Counted from the stretch's first letter, positions 51,481-62,207 are shown. The stretch: DNA of 64,000 nt from Nemopilema nomurai (GCA_003864495.1 ML133453.1:975762-1039761); one strand, 5' to 3'. Notes: generated by a model not told the origin, from the sequence alone. Program-made: numbers and translations.

Positions 51481-52532
51481 ACCGAATATCCCTTAAGCAG
51501 TTGAGACTCTCCACCACCTTCCTTCGTTGCTTGCGGGGCTACGACTGGCTCCTTTGCTCTTGCCTCATTGTTCTTTCTCAATCAGCAACAAATCGGTAAT
51601 CAGTAATCAGTAATCAAATCATCAAAACATCAATCAGTAAACAAATCAACAACCAATAGAGCGGCCACCTACCTACCTACCTACCTACCTACCTACCTAC
51701 CTACCTACCTACCTACCTACCTACCTACCTACCTACCTACGTAGTAGGCCTTTCTCGTCGGTTGGCAATGACAGACCAAGGCTGCACAATTATGGCCGTA
51801 GAGGACGTAGACACTTGGTTTACTGAGCTGAGCTGAGCGGTGGTAATAAACACCCACAAATGAAGGAAAGATAGACAGCCGTTGCAGAGGAAGAATTTTC
51901 TACCCACCTACGCACGTTGCGAGTGCGCCTGTCTTTGTGGCTAGCTGGTGACCCAGCCTGCAGAGCCTGCTAGTCACAGCAGAAGCGAATAGCTGGAGGC
52001 GGGACGACGACACCAACGACGGCACCAACGACGGCACCAACGACGGCACCAACGACGGCACCAACGACGGCACCAACGACGACACCAACGACGACACCAA
52101 CGACGACACGCACCTAGATGCAGATAAACCAACTTGAAATCAAGACAGTAGAAAACAACTATCTATAATCAACACGGTGCGGAGCGTGAACACAACAGGC
52201 AACTTGCAAACAAGGCAACAAGACAGTGTAAGGCACGATTTGGGCAGAAATGCAGCCCAACAGTGCCTGATTGAATGATGCTGCATTTGTGTTGTCCTGC
52301 TTGCCCGTACACGGGGGGAAATTAATGACAATTAACGCGAGCCAAGTTTTCTTCACACGGTTGTTGACTGGAGAAATTGTAGAGAGGAGGACGGCAAATG
52401 CAACGGCGGTGAGCAGGCCATTGAAGATGGTGATGACAAAGACAGTGACAAGACAAGACAATGCGGGCGGCAAAACGTCCAATTCTGCATGAGGGCCCCT
52501 GTGTAGCAGACGACTTTGACTTGAACATTTGT

Positions 52533-52534
52533 GA

Positions 52535-52570
<36 letters not shown>

Positions 52571-52697
52571 ATTGTACGGTCGAGTTACCCACGTTTGGGG
52601 TAATCGCAGGGGTCAGCCCAACCGAACTGCAATGGAAGGGCCTCACCCTGGAAGAAACGCCTTCATGATCACGTTGTCTTCCCCGTCAGGTAAGTAT
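52533..52697 (-). ncRNA. U1: U1 snRNA, unit 26 (last U1)
   Basis: Gene body intact; last U1 copy before the array edge. Confidence 0.97.
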
Positions 52698-53304
52698 GAC
52701 TCTTCCAGGGTGCAAGGGAGGCTGGTTGGTGGAAGGAGTGGCTCGACACATGAGGGAAAGGAGTCACGCACACCATCTTCGTTTTATAGAGCGAGCTGTG
52801 GAGTTCCGGTCAGCCTGTCGTGGCTGTCTGGCTGAGGTGGGATGAGACTTTGTTAGCGCTCGTAGTCATCTGAAGCATGCCCATGTTTCTGCGCTGCTGC
52901 TGCTGCTACTACTACTACTACTACTACTACAGATTAGGCCTGAATCCAAGCAGCATCTGGACTGGAGCCATGGTCAATTTAAGAATTGTTTGAATTGTTT
53001 CGCCAAAACTGACCCGAACACAATCATGAAACACAACTTTTCGCGGTATAATAAGATATAATAAGGTATAATAAGATGTATGAGAGTGAGAGACAAAGCA
53101 ATTTATCCACACCACAATAATCCATGACTGCTACAAGAATGCTACGCTACAAATATAATCCTACATTACGCACAAACTTGCAATGGCAATGACATTGAAA
53201 ATGACACGAACGAACGAACGAAGGAACGAACGAACGAAGGAACGAACGACCCAGCCACTAATGTCTGTCTGTGTTTATCGGTTTGTTTTTAAGATAGGTA
53301 AAGA

Positions 53305-53492
53305 GGGGCTGGGCCACCCATGGCTGTACTGCAATGCCAGGGCAACCCGTGCTCGCGGTGAGGCAAGCCTCATGCCGACGAGCTAGTTCCAAAAATCAGT
53401 TTAATATTTGAGCGCCCTTGGGCGCATATCAGATATTAAGCTGATAAGAACAGATACTACACTTGATCTTAGCCAAAAGGCCGAGAAGCGAT
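53305..53492 (-). ncRNA. U2: U2 snRNA, unit 27 (array-edge copy without its normal upstream region)
   Basis: The gene body is complete and unchanged. The array ends 28 bp upstream of its start: after GCAGTTGAGACT (ending near 53520) the sequence leaves the array consensus for a purine-rich tract. The region where snRNA promoters carry their proximal element (about -45 to -65) is therefore gone. The copy is expected to be silent unless the flanking sequence supplies a promoter. It should be treated as a possible pseudogene with an intact body. Confidence 0.93.
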
Positions 53493-53520
53493 ACCGAATA
53501 TCCCTTAAGCAGTTGAGACT

Positions 53521-53645
53521 TAAAGAAGAATTGGAAAATTTGTTGCTGGTCGGAAAAAGGGAGCCAAAAGAGGGGGAGAGGGGAAAGGGAAAAGGAGAGG
53601 AAGAGAAGGGAGAGAGGAGAGGGAAAAGGAGAGGAAGAAACGAAA
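53521..53645. repeat. Polypurine tract at the array edge
   Basis: From 53566 to 53640 the + strand has 75 purines without interruption, with GGGAAAAGGAGAGGAAG present twice. Purine/pyrimidine runs of this length can form triplex (H-DNA). It begins 45 bp beyond the array break. The ORFs crossing it (Lys/Glu/Arg-rich or Ser/Pro/Phe-rich) are composition artefacts. Confidence 0.85.
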
Positions 53646-53674
53646 AAATAAATAGCGGCCGCGCGCCAATCATT

Positions 53675-53702
53675 TGACCTCTGACCTTTTGACCTCTGAC
53701 CT
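53675..53702 (-). promoter_or_regulatory. Four AGGTCA half-sites (DR1-DR2-DR1)
   Basis: The minus strand carries four exact AGGTCA hexamers (53697-53702, 53690-53695, 53682-53687, 53675-53680) spaced by 1, 2 and 1 bp. AGGTCA direct repeats with 1-bp spacing are classic binding sites of RXR, HNF4 and COUP-TF nuclear receptors. The block is also simply a 15-bp tandem duplication (TGACCTCTGACCTTT), so binding is inference. Confidence 0.4.
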
Positions 53703-55565
53703 TTTACATTTACTTGAGAGATATTGGTTCAATCGTCACTGTATTGTCCCAATTGGTACCATTTCATGTAATATAATGCCTTGTTAGCTTATTTGCCACC
53801 CTCAGTAGGTCAAATTACTTCAACACCTCATATCTGGTAAGTGTATCGCACATTCAGATTCATTTTGTTTAAAATCTTGAAGTGCTTTACCGATTTACCC
53901 CTTTCAATCAGCTTTACCACAAACACATATAAGATGGTTTTCAATTATTACAAAGAAAATGTGTTAAAATATGGTGATTTTCAATTGTTCCACATCCAGT
54001 CTCAAGCTAGAAGTTCGATATATAAATCCTTCTGATATACTGACAACCCAACCAACCTGCATTTAGCACTTGCCCTTTTGTGAAAATATATCTTTCCAAA
54101 ATATACAGGGGGGCCTACCCCGTCCTCGCGATTGTCACAGAAGTGCAAGTGGGGCTTTTGGGGCTAATGTTTTATTATCTATTCGGAGCCTTTGTTCTGC
54201 AGCTAATTAAAGACCATTAATCATCGCTTTAAAACAATAACCACAAGTTCCTCTTTCATTTTAGCGATTGCATATGAAATATTTATGGCTGATTGATTTC
54301 ATTTATTGACCAACCTTCTATACACTGTTGATGAAGGCAGGCAGATTCCACCGTAGTAAAATTGCAAATGGCAGCGGTCAAAGCAAAAAGTTGGAGTTGA
54401 AGTTGCAAAAAACCAATAAGTCAGCAAAAAGTTCTAATTCAAACATATTCGATTTGAATTTTTTGAAATGGCTATTGGATGTTTATGTTGCGGTTTATTG
54501 TCGGAGTCCGACAATAATAAACGAAGGAGATGCTGAATCTAAGGCTGAAAACGTGATACCCAATATCAAGTATCAAATAATCTTGAATTATTTATCTAGT
54601 GAAATTGAGATCTAGATGCGTCGATAGTATCATAACCATTCATCCCGCCCAGGCTTGGTAACTTTGTGAACATTTGACAACTTGGTTAAAATTTAGCAAA
54701 GAAATTAGTTGCTGAAATTAGCGCCGAAAAAATCGTGACCTCGCCTTAACAGCCACCCAATTGTGACTTTTCTTGAAATTGATCTCATGAAAAATCACTT
54801 TAAAGCTTGGAAACAAAAGAAACCGAGTGTTTTGCAGAGTTTGAATGAAAATCATTTTTTCGCCAGTGGTAAGGTTACTAGCCGGCAAAACCCTTCCCTA
54901 TATAATGGAAACACTTGCTTACGATCCTTACGAGCTCGGTTCATCTTTCCCGACCATAACGATCCTTCCCGATCGAAAAAAGAACGTAAACACACTGCGG
55001 CAAAGTGCTGATTATTTAACGAATATTGATTTGCTGAGTTTGCTTTGAGAAAAATTCTATCAAGCGTTTAGGATAGCCATGGAAACACATTACAACACAG
55101 GGCGTTCTGTCCGGTTGGTGAAAATGTAATATATGTGCTCTTCTTTGAAATAGTCGACAAATCATACTTATCGTCGCAGCAATTGCAAACTGAAACAATC
55201 GGTTCACTGCACCTTAGCAGAGTATACTATCAAGTTTTATAAAGCTTTTTGTATTTCGGCGCTTTTGAACTTGAAGGGGCGCAATTTATTGGCTGGTTGA
55301 TTGAGCTGTTGGTTAGTCGGATGGTTGGTGTTACAATTGACCTGGGACTATGTGTTCCATCTGGGACTATGTGTTCCATCTGGGACTATGTGTTCCATCT
55401 GACAGGCTGCTTCTCGGGCTATGCTATACTTTAGAAAGTCATTCTGAAGTTTTTCTGCGTTACTGCAAAAAAACCTTTAACAAAATTCGATTGTGACAAG
55501 ATTGAATTCAGCACAAGTCTATCATTATTTTGCCTTCCGCTACCGGCACACAGTTTTATGAACAT
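53703..55565. other. AT-rich flank without a recognisable gene
   Basis: No ORF here resembles a known protein. The longest, 54331-54615 (+, 94 codons from its first ATG), has no domain, signal peptide or splice context that I can support. No tRNA, snRNA or rRNA signature is seen. Confidence 0.5.
55342..55398. repeat. Three copies of a 19-bp tandem repeat
   Basis: CTGGGACTATGTGTTCCAT is repeated exactly three times. Confidence 0.95.
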
Positions 55566-55585
55566 CCCCTGGGAATGCTACTCAA
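55566..55585 (+). promoter_or_regulatory. Upstream element shared by the two secreted-protein genes (copy 1)
   Basis: CCCCTGGGAATGCTACTCAA ends 40 bp before the TATA box. The second paralog has CTCCCTGGAACCTTACTCAA at 62188-62207, ending 39 bp before its TATA box. Equal spacing suggests a regulatory element or simple shared descent of the promoter. Confidence 0.45.
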
Positions 55586-55624
55586 TATTTTGACAAAAAC
55601 AACAATGGTGACAGATCCTCGGAG

Positions 55625-55631
55625 TATAAAA
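55625..55631 (+). promoter_or_regulatory. TATA box of the first cysteine-rich gene
   Basis: AGTATAAAA, about 80 bp upstream of a good 5' splice site; the same AGTATAAAA precedes the second paralog. Confidence 0.6.
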
Positions 55632-55704
55632 CACGAGGCATCATGCTACCAAATCATTAAGAAAATTGCAGCACCGAATCGCCGCTCTTCAACCCTTAAC
55701 AGAG

Positions 55705-55879
55705 GTAAGCTAATGCATCTTCAATCTTCACTCTTCTAAAGCATCAATTACTCATGTGTCATTTCCTCGTCATCATACATCAGAATGCACTTCACTACTA
55801 AAATAATCCAACATATTCAAACGTCTCAAACTTTTATCACACATCACATTTTCACGTTCTTTTCCGATTTCCATTACAG
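55705..55879 (+). other. Intron in the 5' untranslated region of the first cysteine-rich gene
   Basis: Donor AGAG/GTAAGC and acceptor TTTCCATTACAG/G bound 175 bp. The ATG follows 5 bp into the next exon. The second paralog has the same layout, which supports this intron. Confidence 0.6.
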
Positions 55880-55884
55880 GAAAA

Positions 55885-56324
55885 ATGGCTGCGACATTTA
55901 TTGCCTTGCTTGTTTTCCAATTTCTAATGGCTTGCATGAACACGTCTGAAGCATCAGAATGTGATGCGTCCACAGAGGGCCTCCTAATGACTGGCGATAT
56001 GTGTTCATTCAGTTGCTGTTTGAGGCAGAAATTGAGGTTCATGAAGAAGACAGACACCCAAACAAATTTCTTTGCAAAGCGTAGAATGGCTCTACAAAAA
56101 GAATTCAGGAAACGAAGCAACGAGGCAAAATGTCTTCCGTTTGCTAGCACTGGCAAGCCGTGCCACGAACAAGATATGAGTTCCCGCACAAAACCATCGT
56201 AAAATACAACAATAACGGATGCTTTGTCTGCAATAATGGGCGGCAGGAACAATACGCTGATCAAAACCCAGAATCGGAGATTGGCATTGAATCGGTGGGT
56301 TACACCCTCGTGAGATTTGGATGA
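55885..56324 (+). pseudogene. Frameshifted gene for a secreted cysteine-rich protein (paralog 1)
   Basis: It encodes a signal peptide (about residues 1-23, hydrophobic core then Ala-Cys and Thr-Ser-Glu-Ala) and a cysteine-rich body beginning with the motif STEGLLMTGDMCSFSCC. Compared with the paralog at 62661-63038 it has an extra stretch of about 20 residues after FMKKT, rich in Lys and Arg. A net 1-base deletion between 56161 and 56187 shifts the frame, which stops at TAA 56200-56202. The rest, to TGA 56322-56324, stays open in the other frame and matches the paralog to the shared C-terminal GYTLVRFG. The poly(A) signal at the equivalent place is AATGAA (56364-56369); AATAAA is found at 56490-56495. 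Either a young pseudogene, a truncated variant of about 105 residues, or an assembly error. Family and role unknown. Confidence 0.7.
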
Positions 56325-56369
56325 ATCTCAACTGAAAAGACGGGATCAAAGCACCGCGGGATCAATGAA

Positions 56370-58684
56370 ATGATGTAAAGAAATGACGGTTGCAAATTTA
56401 CTTTATTACTAAATTGTTATCAAACTATTGGAAATAATAATATTAATTGAGATCATGGGAGTGCCTTGTTTTTCTGCATATTGTGCCAGAATAAACGATT
56501 GATCAACAGGCAGGTAGAAATGATGCCTCGACAACTACTTTGTGATATTTCTAAGTTCACCCGGATATGACACGAAAATGCACAATCCTTGTATAGATAA
56601 ATTTCTCACTTCTAACTTTGATTAAATTTCATTGCATAATGAGGTCAGAACTCTAAATACTCGCGACAGAACGGTACAAAGAACACAATTTTTAGCATAA
56701 ACTAGCTGAAGATGAAGATTTCTAATCTGAAGTTCATTTTTGTAAAAGGTCCGTAGACATTGAGATAAAAAACCCGTGACGACAACCTGGATCTGAGAAT
56801 AAAGCAAATGATAACGTACGATAAGAGCAACCATGACAAAAGTTTGAATACAACAAATGTAACGAATTCTATGTGTGACCAGTAATGGTTTTCTATGACT
56901 AAAGGTTATGTGTTTAGATGTCCAACCAAGTTTTAAGATATAAAAAACTGATAGTATACAGCTCAGGAAAAAAAGTTCTGTAGTCATGCACCAAAGAATG
57001 TTGTTCAGTTGATAATAATCAGTCATTTCTTGTAATTTGGGAATAAAATATTGGTATGTCTAAAAACTGATAAACAAACTACATTGTTTTGATAAGGAAT
57101 ATGCATGGAAATCCAGCCTAAATATACTTTATATACAGTACATATAAAGTACATATACTTTTGCAATTCTGGAATTCTTTGGGTACTTTCTGGGAAAAGG
57201 GTGGCTACCAAAGGGTGACCATCTATCCCAGTAGGATTTTCTGGAATGGGAGAACAGTTCTGAATTGCAAAATTGTTCTGATTAAAAACAACAGCAATTT
57301 TGCAAAGAAAACTTGGTGTTGTAATAGTCTGGTATTTCAACAATTCTTCCCTCCATGACTCATCTAATAACTACCTTACATTACTCAAAGACGAGTATAC
57401 TTAATATTATCTAACCCTCTAAATGTCTTTCTAAATGAAAATTTTTACTGTTCACATAAAACAAAAATACTAGCATGGGGGTAATTATCTCCTACTCTTC
57501 TTTTTCCATTTACCTAGCCTATATCAAATTTTCATTCCATTAGCAGAACTCCACTAAAATAATTATTTTGGTTATCTGGTAAGGAACACTGAGCTGATGT
57601 TTTAACAAAATTATTCACATCTAACTTTGCAAACTGGATTTTCTACTTTAGTGTTGTAGAAGTCAGGTATTCTATTTACATTGTTTGGAAACACCTCGCA
57701 AATGATACTGAGTAATTTACCTGATAGCAATGTTAAAAATTACTCATAACCAGGTCGGCGTTTTTCAACTCCTCTTTCATCGCATTGAGATTTTGAAATG
57801 TCAAACATCCAGAAAAACGCATTCAAAGCTATCGAGGCGAGACCCTCGAAAATTCAATTACTTCAACCCAACATAAATTACTTTTAAGTATACATAATTT
57901 TGCAATATTTTGTGCTCATGATTCAGTTATTATGAAGTAACCATGAAAAATCATCAGTGATTGTGTGGAACAAAAGGAACGTTTAAGAACAGCTGTGTAT
58001 AATAATTTAGCATGGCCATAGTATTGTGCGTAGGGAATACGCAGCAAAGACATGCTCATACATACTCATGCAAAACAGAACCAAAGCAGTAGTTTATTTG
58101 GATTATGTCGATAATATTTCATACCAACCTCAGTACCCACAACCATCTCTGGTTCCATGTTCCACCAGCAACTGTCACCACGTGCATCCAAGTTTCAGAA
58201 TCCAACTTTTTGTCAAATAAGCAGCATTTGCAGCAAATGCACCTTGGCTCATACGACAGCAAAAGCTCATGTTCTCTGCTCATACTGCCTTTTGACCCAT
58301 TCACGTCTGCTTCTCTGGTAACAGCGACATTTTCGCAAATCACCAAGTGAACTGTTTGGGACCACCAGTGCTTCCTCCATTAGGTGAATTCAATAATAAA
58401 TCTTTCGACCATGCCGAGCTGTCATCTATTATTTGAATCACTGCCCTATTGTTTACTTGAAGGGCATAAATTATAGCCTGACCCAAATATAGGTGTAAAA
58501 ATTATGCAGCAACGTGCATTCCTCGAATATACTTGTGAATTCGCGGTTCAGAAAACTACACGAGAATTTTATAATTTACTTGCAATTGTCATGCTGAAAA
58601 AAGAAATTTTAATCGGGACGGGGGACGTTGGGGTGACATAAAATGTTGTCGGCAAATCGGGTCTACCGTCAGCAAATCTTTTGC
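56370..58684. other. AT-rich region without a recognisable gene
   Basis: Two abutting minus-strand ORFs (57023-57343, 106 codons; 56622-57026, 134 codons) are rich in hydrophobic residues, but they have no recognisable domain and are expected by chance in AT-rich DNA. The first about 150 bp retains homology to the 3' flank of the other paralog (the shared string AAATTGTTATCAAA and neighbours). Confidence 0.45.
58675..58684 (+). repeat. Target-site duplication, left copy
   Basis: AATCTTTTGC directly abuts the left inverted repeat. Confidence 0.65.
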
Positions 58685-59727
58685 CATCGTTTCTAAAAGA
58701 CTGAACACTCCAAGAACAGGCTGAACACCCCAAGAACACCCCAAGAACACCCTAAGAACAAGCGATTAAGCGGCTGAACACCCTTTAAAACATATCAAAA
58801 TCGGCATATCATTCGAAAAATAATTTGGTCAATCAATAAAAATTAATTTTTGGGTCGGGAAAGGGCCTGATCAGTCTAATGCTGTTGGTGTTGTTACATA
58901 CAACTGATGTTTTGCGCGTCAAAAGTGTGAACGGGGGTTTGTACGCGGGAGCAATTTCGAGTTTGACTCCCTTTGTGCATTCAAGCAAATTTCCGTTGTT
59001 TTGAAATCATTGGAGACATTAAGAAGATATTGTTAAAATACTTCGTTTATATTATTTTATATTAGCAGTAATATCTTTATGAGCATTTAATCAATTATTA
59101 TCAAAAGTACGAAATGTGCCCCTCTAATGCCCTCTTTAAGTCGCAAACTGCGGACCTGCCGCATCCCTCTAACAAGTCCTACATTGTGCATTTTCTGTTT
59201 CATTTGTCAAAAATTCCTGATAAAAACCTGTCCAGGAATTGGGCCTGCGAATGCACCAGCTGGAGACGTCAAGAGAGGAGCTGTGTGTCTCGTTCTGTAA
59301 ACTAGCTAGCGTGCACTAGCATACCGTGACCATTTGGGCAAATTAACGGATGAGAAGAACAATTGTTTGGAAGACAATAGGTAGTCAAGTGACATGTCGT
59401 ATTTTTACATTGTCACAGGATGTGAAAGATTTCCAAAACAACGGGATCAAACTCGAAATTGCTCCCGCGTACAAACCCCCGTTCACACGTTTGACCCGCA
59501 AAACATCAGTTGGTTGTAACAACACCAACAGCATTAGACTTATCAGGCCCTTTCCCGCCCCAAAATTAATTTCTATTGATTGACCAAATTATTTTTCGAA
59601 TGATATGCCGATTTTAATATGTTTTAAAGGGTGTTCAGCCGCTTAATCGCTTGTTCTTAGGGTGTTCTTGGGGTGTTCTTGGGGTGTTCAGCCTGTTCTT
59701 GGAGTGTTCAGTCTTTTAGAAACGACG
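58685..59727. mobile_element. Non-autonomous fold-back DNA transposon with long inverted repeats
   Basis: The left arm, 58685 to about 59010, is the reverse complement of the right arm, about 59428-59727. The ends are C(A/G)TCGTTTCTAAAAG and its complement. The arms share GAACACCCCAAGAACACC repeats near the tips, a long middle match (GGGTTTGTACGCGGGAGC) and a small internal indel. The element is bounded by the exact 10-bp direct repeat AATCTTTTGC at 58675-58684 and 59728-59737, a plausible target-site duplication. Target duplications of 9-11 bp with long inverted repeats are typical of Mutator-like elements, but the superfamily is inferred. The interior of about 420 bp has no transposase, so the element would need one in trans. 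Confidence 0.8.
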
Positions 59728-59737
59728 AATCTTTTGC
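59728..59737 (+). repeat. Target-site duplication, right copy
   Basis: AATCTTTTGC directly abuts the right inverted repeat. Confidence 0.65.
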
Positions 59738-61605
59738 ATCCCCCTCCCAAAAGAATCGTCTTCTTGACGGGCCTTGGTGGGGGGCTCAGGGGGTGCGAAG
59801 AACCACTCATTGTTCACCAGTGGCGGATATTTATGTATTTAAGAAAAAGAAACATGGGAACGTTTTCAGCACGATTGTCTCTTAAACAGATATATATTTC
59901 CACTTAAATGCTAAGGTCGTCACAAGTACCCCTTCGAGGATCTGGCAAGCAGCCTGCTATAACTGGCCTTGTTTTTCTGGCTTACATTGTAAATAGGTTA
60001 TAACGCAATGGAAGTGCTAGGAGAACTATACAATACCACTAATATTCAGAAGTCTATCTATTATACTATCTACGGCCTTAAAGAACCAACAAATATGGCT
60101 TAAAGTTTACTATTTACAAGAGTATTTTCATGTTTAACTGAAGGAACCGGTTTATAAGAAACCTAGTACTACAGACCCAAAAATTAAAGAAACTTTCAGA
60201 ACTCAATCAATATTTTTAAGAAACACCAAGAAAATAAGATGACTTTCTGAGCCGGAAAATAATACATCAACAATCCATTTTTGCTTGGTTTTTATTTAGA
60301 GTAACACAGGATGTTGAGTCTACTTGTAGCAGTAGGTGGGTTTCCGATAATGTTGCCATGAAATACTTTAACAAAATTGTTTTCAGTAACAGTTTTTCAG
60401 TCAATGTTCAGCAAGTAGCCCTGGTGTTTCTCGTTAAGTTTTACTTCATGGCGAAAAGAAGAAAGTCCTATGCAAGGGAAGGTGCAAAATTGAATGTCAA
60501 ATGCTTATCTAAAAATAAGAAACTTTTAAGAAACTTTAAGTACTAGAAAAAAGTGAAAAATTGAGAAACTTTTAGTAATAGGACCCAAGCTAGGTTTCCA
60601 AGAGCTTCTTGAGAAAGTGGCCCCGAAAATTCAACGGCAAAGTACTAACGTGCGAGAGCCAATTTCCCTTACCAGTTCTATCAGTTTCAACGTTCTTCTT
60701 TGCTTTGCAATTTAAACTGATTTATTTTCAAATTTTATTATTATTCGACGAGATTTCTCATTTATGACGCAAAAAATACTTAGCATGTGACATGTTCTAT
60801 TTCCACGAGTCAACGGAAGGGCCATTAAATTAAAGTCATGATTCAGACGCAAGGAAAAACGCATTTTGAAAACCGGCCTTAACCGATACGTGAAGGAAAA
60901 ACACTGGAGTAGCCTGACTATCGGATCCCTTTGAGGCAACTTGCAACGACGAGAATACAAATGATAGAATACAAAGTCAAGATTTCTGTGAACTGTAAAT
61001 TTCTTAGAATACTAACATTTCGCCCCTAATAATCTATACCTCTGGATACACTGATAAAAAAGTACGATTTTCGGTATTTTCTGAGAAATAATCCTAACAG
61101 TTTGACATGTCTACCATACAATTTAATTAACCAACACCTAGAATACGAACATTTTTACAATTCTCAGATTTTGTTGCTCAAGTGTTAACGTAATGCGCAA
61201 CAAAACAATGCAATACAATACCTACAAGACAATGCAATTCATCTACAGGTGTTGGTTGCCGTGTTTAACACTAAACTGAAGGGCATGGTCACGAATAATT
61301 CCAAATGGCATGGCCAAAATTAATTGTCTCCTCTTTTTCTCACTTTGTAAAACATGACCTATGTGCTTCTTTTGGAATTTGATTTAAAAGCGCTGTAAGA
61401 AAGGAGGGGGGCATTCGAGTTAACAGGGGAAAGTGGAAAGCTGCAAAAATTGTATTCTGTTCTAACAATTTGTTTCGGGTTGCAGTTAGGAAGAAAATTT
61501 ATCAAAAAAACAAATTTACTGAGGAGATTGATAACTTTCTAATAATTGTTTCTATCCAAGTAACATCAAATGACGCAAGTAAGTGGAATATTTTTGTCAA
61601 GATAA
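59738..61605. other. AT-rich region without a recognisable gene
   Basis: ORFs are short and unremarkable. A short direct similarity (TTAGAATACTAACATTT near 61002 and CTAGAATACGAACATTT near 61138) is the only local structure noticed. Confidence 0.45.
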
Positions 61606-61655
61606 AGGCAACGAGGAAAGAAAATAGAGATTAGCTCTTTGCAAGCTCTTTGCAG

Positions 61656-62052
61656 TGTGACCCTACCGCCGTTCTTCTGTTTAAGTGCTAGGTATGGCGT
61701 ATGCCTTGTACTTAATACTCAAGACAAGTGCCGATTGTGGGCCTTTTCATTCGGAATTGAAAGTTTCAACCAGAACTCTAGTTCAAAGTGCGCGGAAGAA
61801 TGTTCTAAAAGCAAACATAAGGAAAAACTTTCCTTACATATTATTATCTATTATAATTGTATGAAGAATTTGATTGAGGGTATCGGATGCCATGGTAGCA
61901 ATTTACTGCACGGGGTGTTAAACTTCTTTGATGAAATGGGTTTTATATCAATCGACGAACAGGCCACAGCCAGGTTTTTCTGGCGAAAACTCTCAGAAAC
62001 ATTTGAATACTTGTCCGATCACACGATTGTCAATATGGTCAACGTTGAGTGA
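61656..62052 (+). CDS. Possible terminal exon of an unknown protein
   Basis: An open frame runs from 61606 to the TGA at 62050-62052. A plausible splice acceptor, GCTCTTTGCAG, ends at 61655, after which about 131 codons are open; the first ATG in frame is at 61861. The peptide has mixed composition, with a Cys/Lys/Ser-rich part followed by a 60-residue part with alternating hydrophobic and acidic residues (FFDEMGFISIDEQ). I do not recognise it. No upstream exon could be identified and no poly(A) signal was checked beyond doubt. It may be chance in AT-rich DNA. Confidence 0.2.
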
Positions 62053-62187
62053 AATGCCTGTCGGATAGAGTTTAGAAAGTTCAAAGATAAATAGATCTAT
62101 AACAAAGGCCTTATTTTCTAGCAAGCCTTTCAATTTTGAATTCGTATTCAACTTTCTTTTCTTTGCAATTGTTGTGTATTGCAACAA

Positions 62188-62207
62188 CTCCCTGGAACCT
62201 TACTCAA
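62188..62207 (+). promoter_or_regulatory. Upstream element shared by the two secreted-protein genes (copy 2)
   Basis: CTCCCTGGAACCTTACTCAA, ending 39 bp before the TATA box; partner of 55566-55585. Confidence 0.45.

Larger units (their letters stand above)
28583..53520. repeat. U1-U2 snRNA tandem array, block 3 (units 15-27, type A)
   Basis: Units begin at 28583, 30660, 32695, 34726, 36785, 38799, 40826, 42865, 44880, 46906, 48915, 50947 and 52959. The last is truncated after 562 bp. Units 15-18 are near-identical to units 1-4, including private indels, at an offset of 28,583 bp. Unit 15 begins with type B sequence (C at 28691) and turns to type A before about 29171. The boundary between units 23 and 24 carries a divergent sequence. 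The array stops at 53520, where homology to the other units ends abruptly. Confidence 0.95.

Noticed and set aside
1..53520. CRISPR-like array
   Set aside because: Repeats are 2 kb with snRNA genes; there is no short repeat-spacer pattern and the genome is eukaryotic.
53401..53677. 89-90 codon ORFs spanning U2 and the purine run
   Set aside because: They join an snRNA gene to low-complexity DNA; purely compositional.
54331..54615. 94-codon ORF in the right flank
   Set aside because: No domain, no convincing promoter or poly(A) context; typical of chance ORFs here.
56180..56245. A small intron that would bypass the frameshift in the first cysteine-rich gene
   Set aside because: A GT-AG pair exists, but splicing it would remove the conserved CxxC region kept in the intact paralog.
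56622..57343. Two abutting minus-strand ORFs that might form a membrane protein
   Set aside because: Hydrophobic bias is expected from AT-rich DNA, and there is no recognisable family, signal or splice evidence.
59114..59305. 63-codon ORF inside the fold-back element
   Set aside because: Too short for a transposase and without any catalytic motif.
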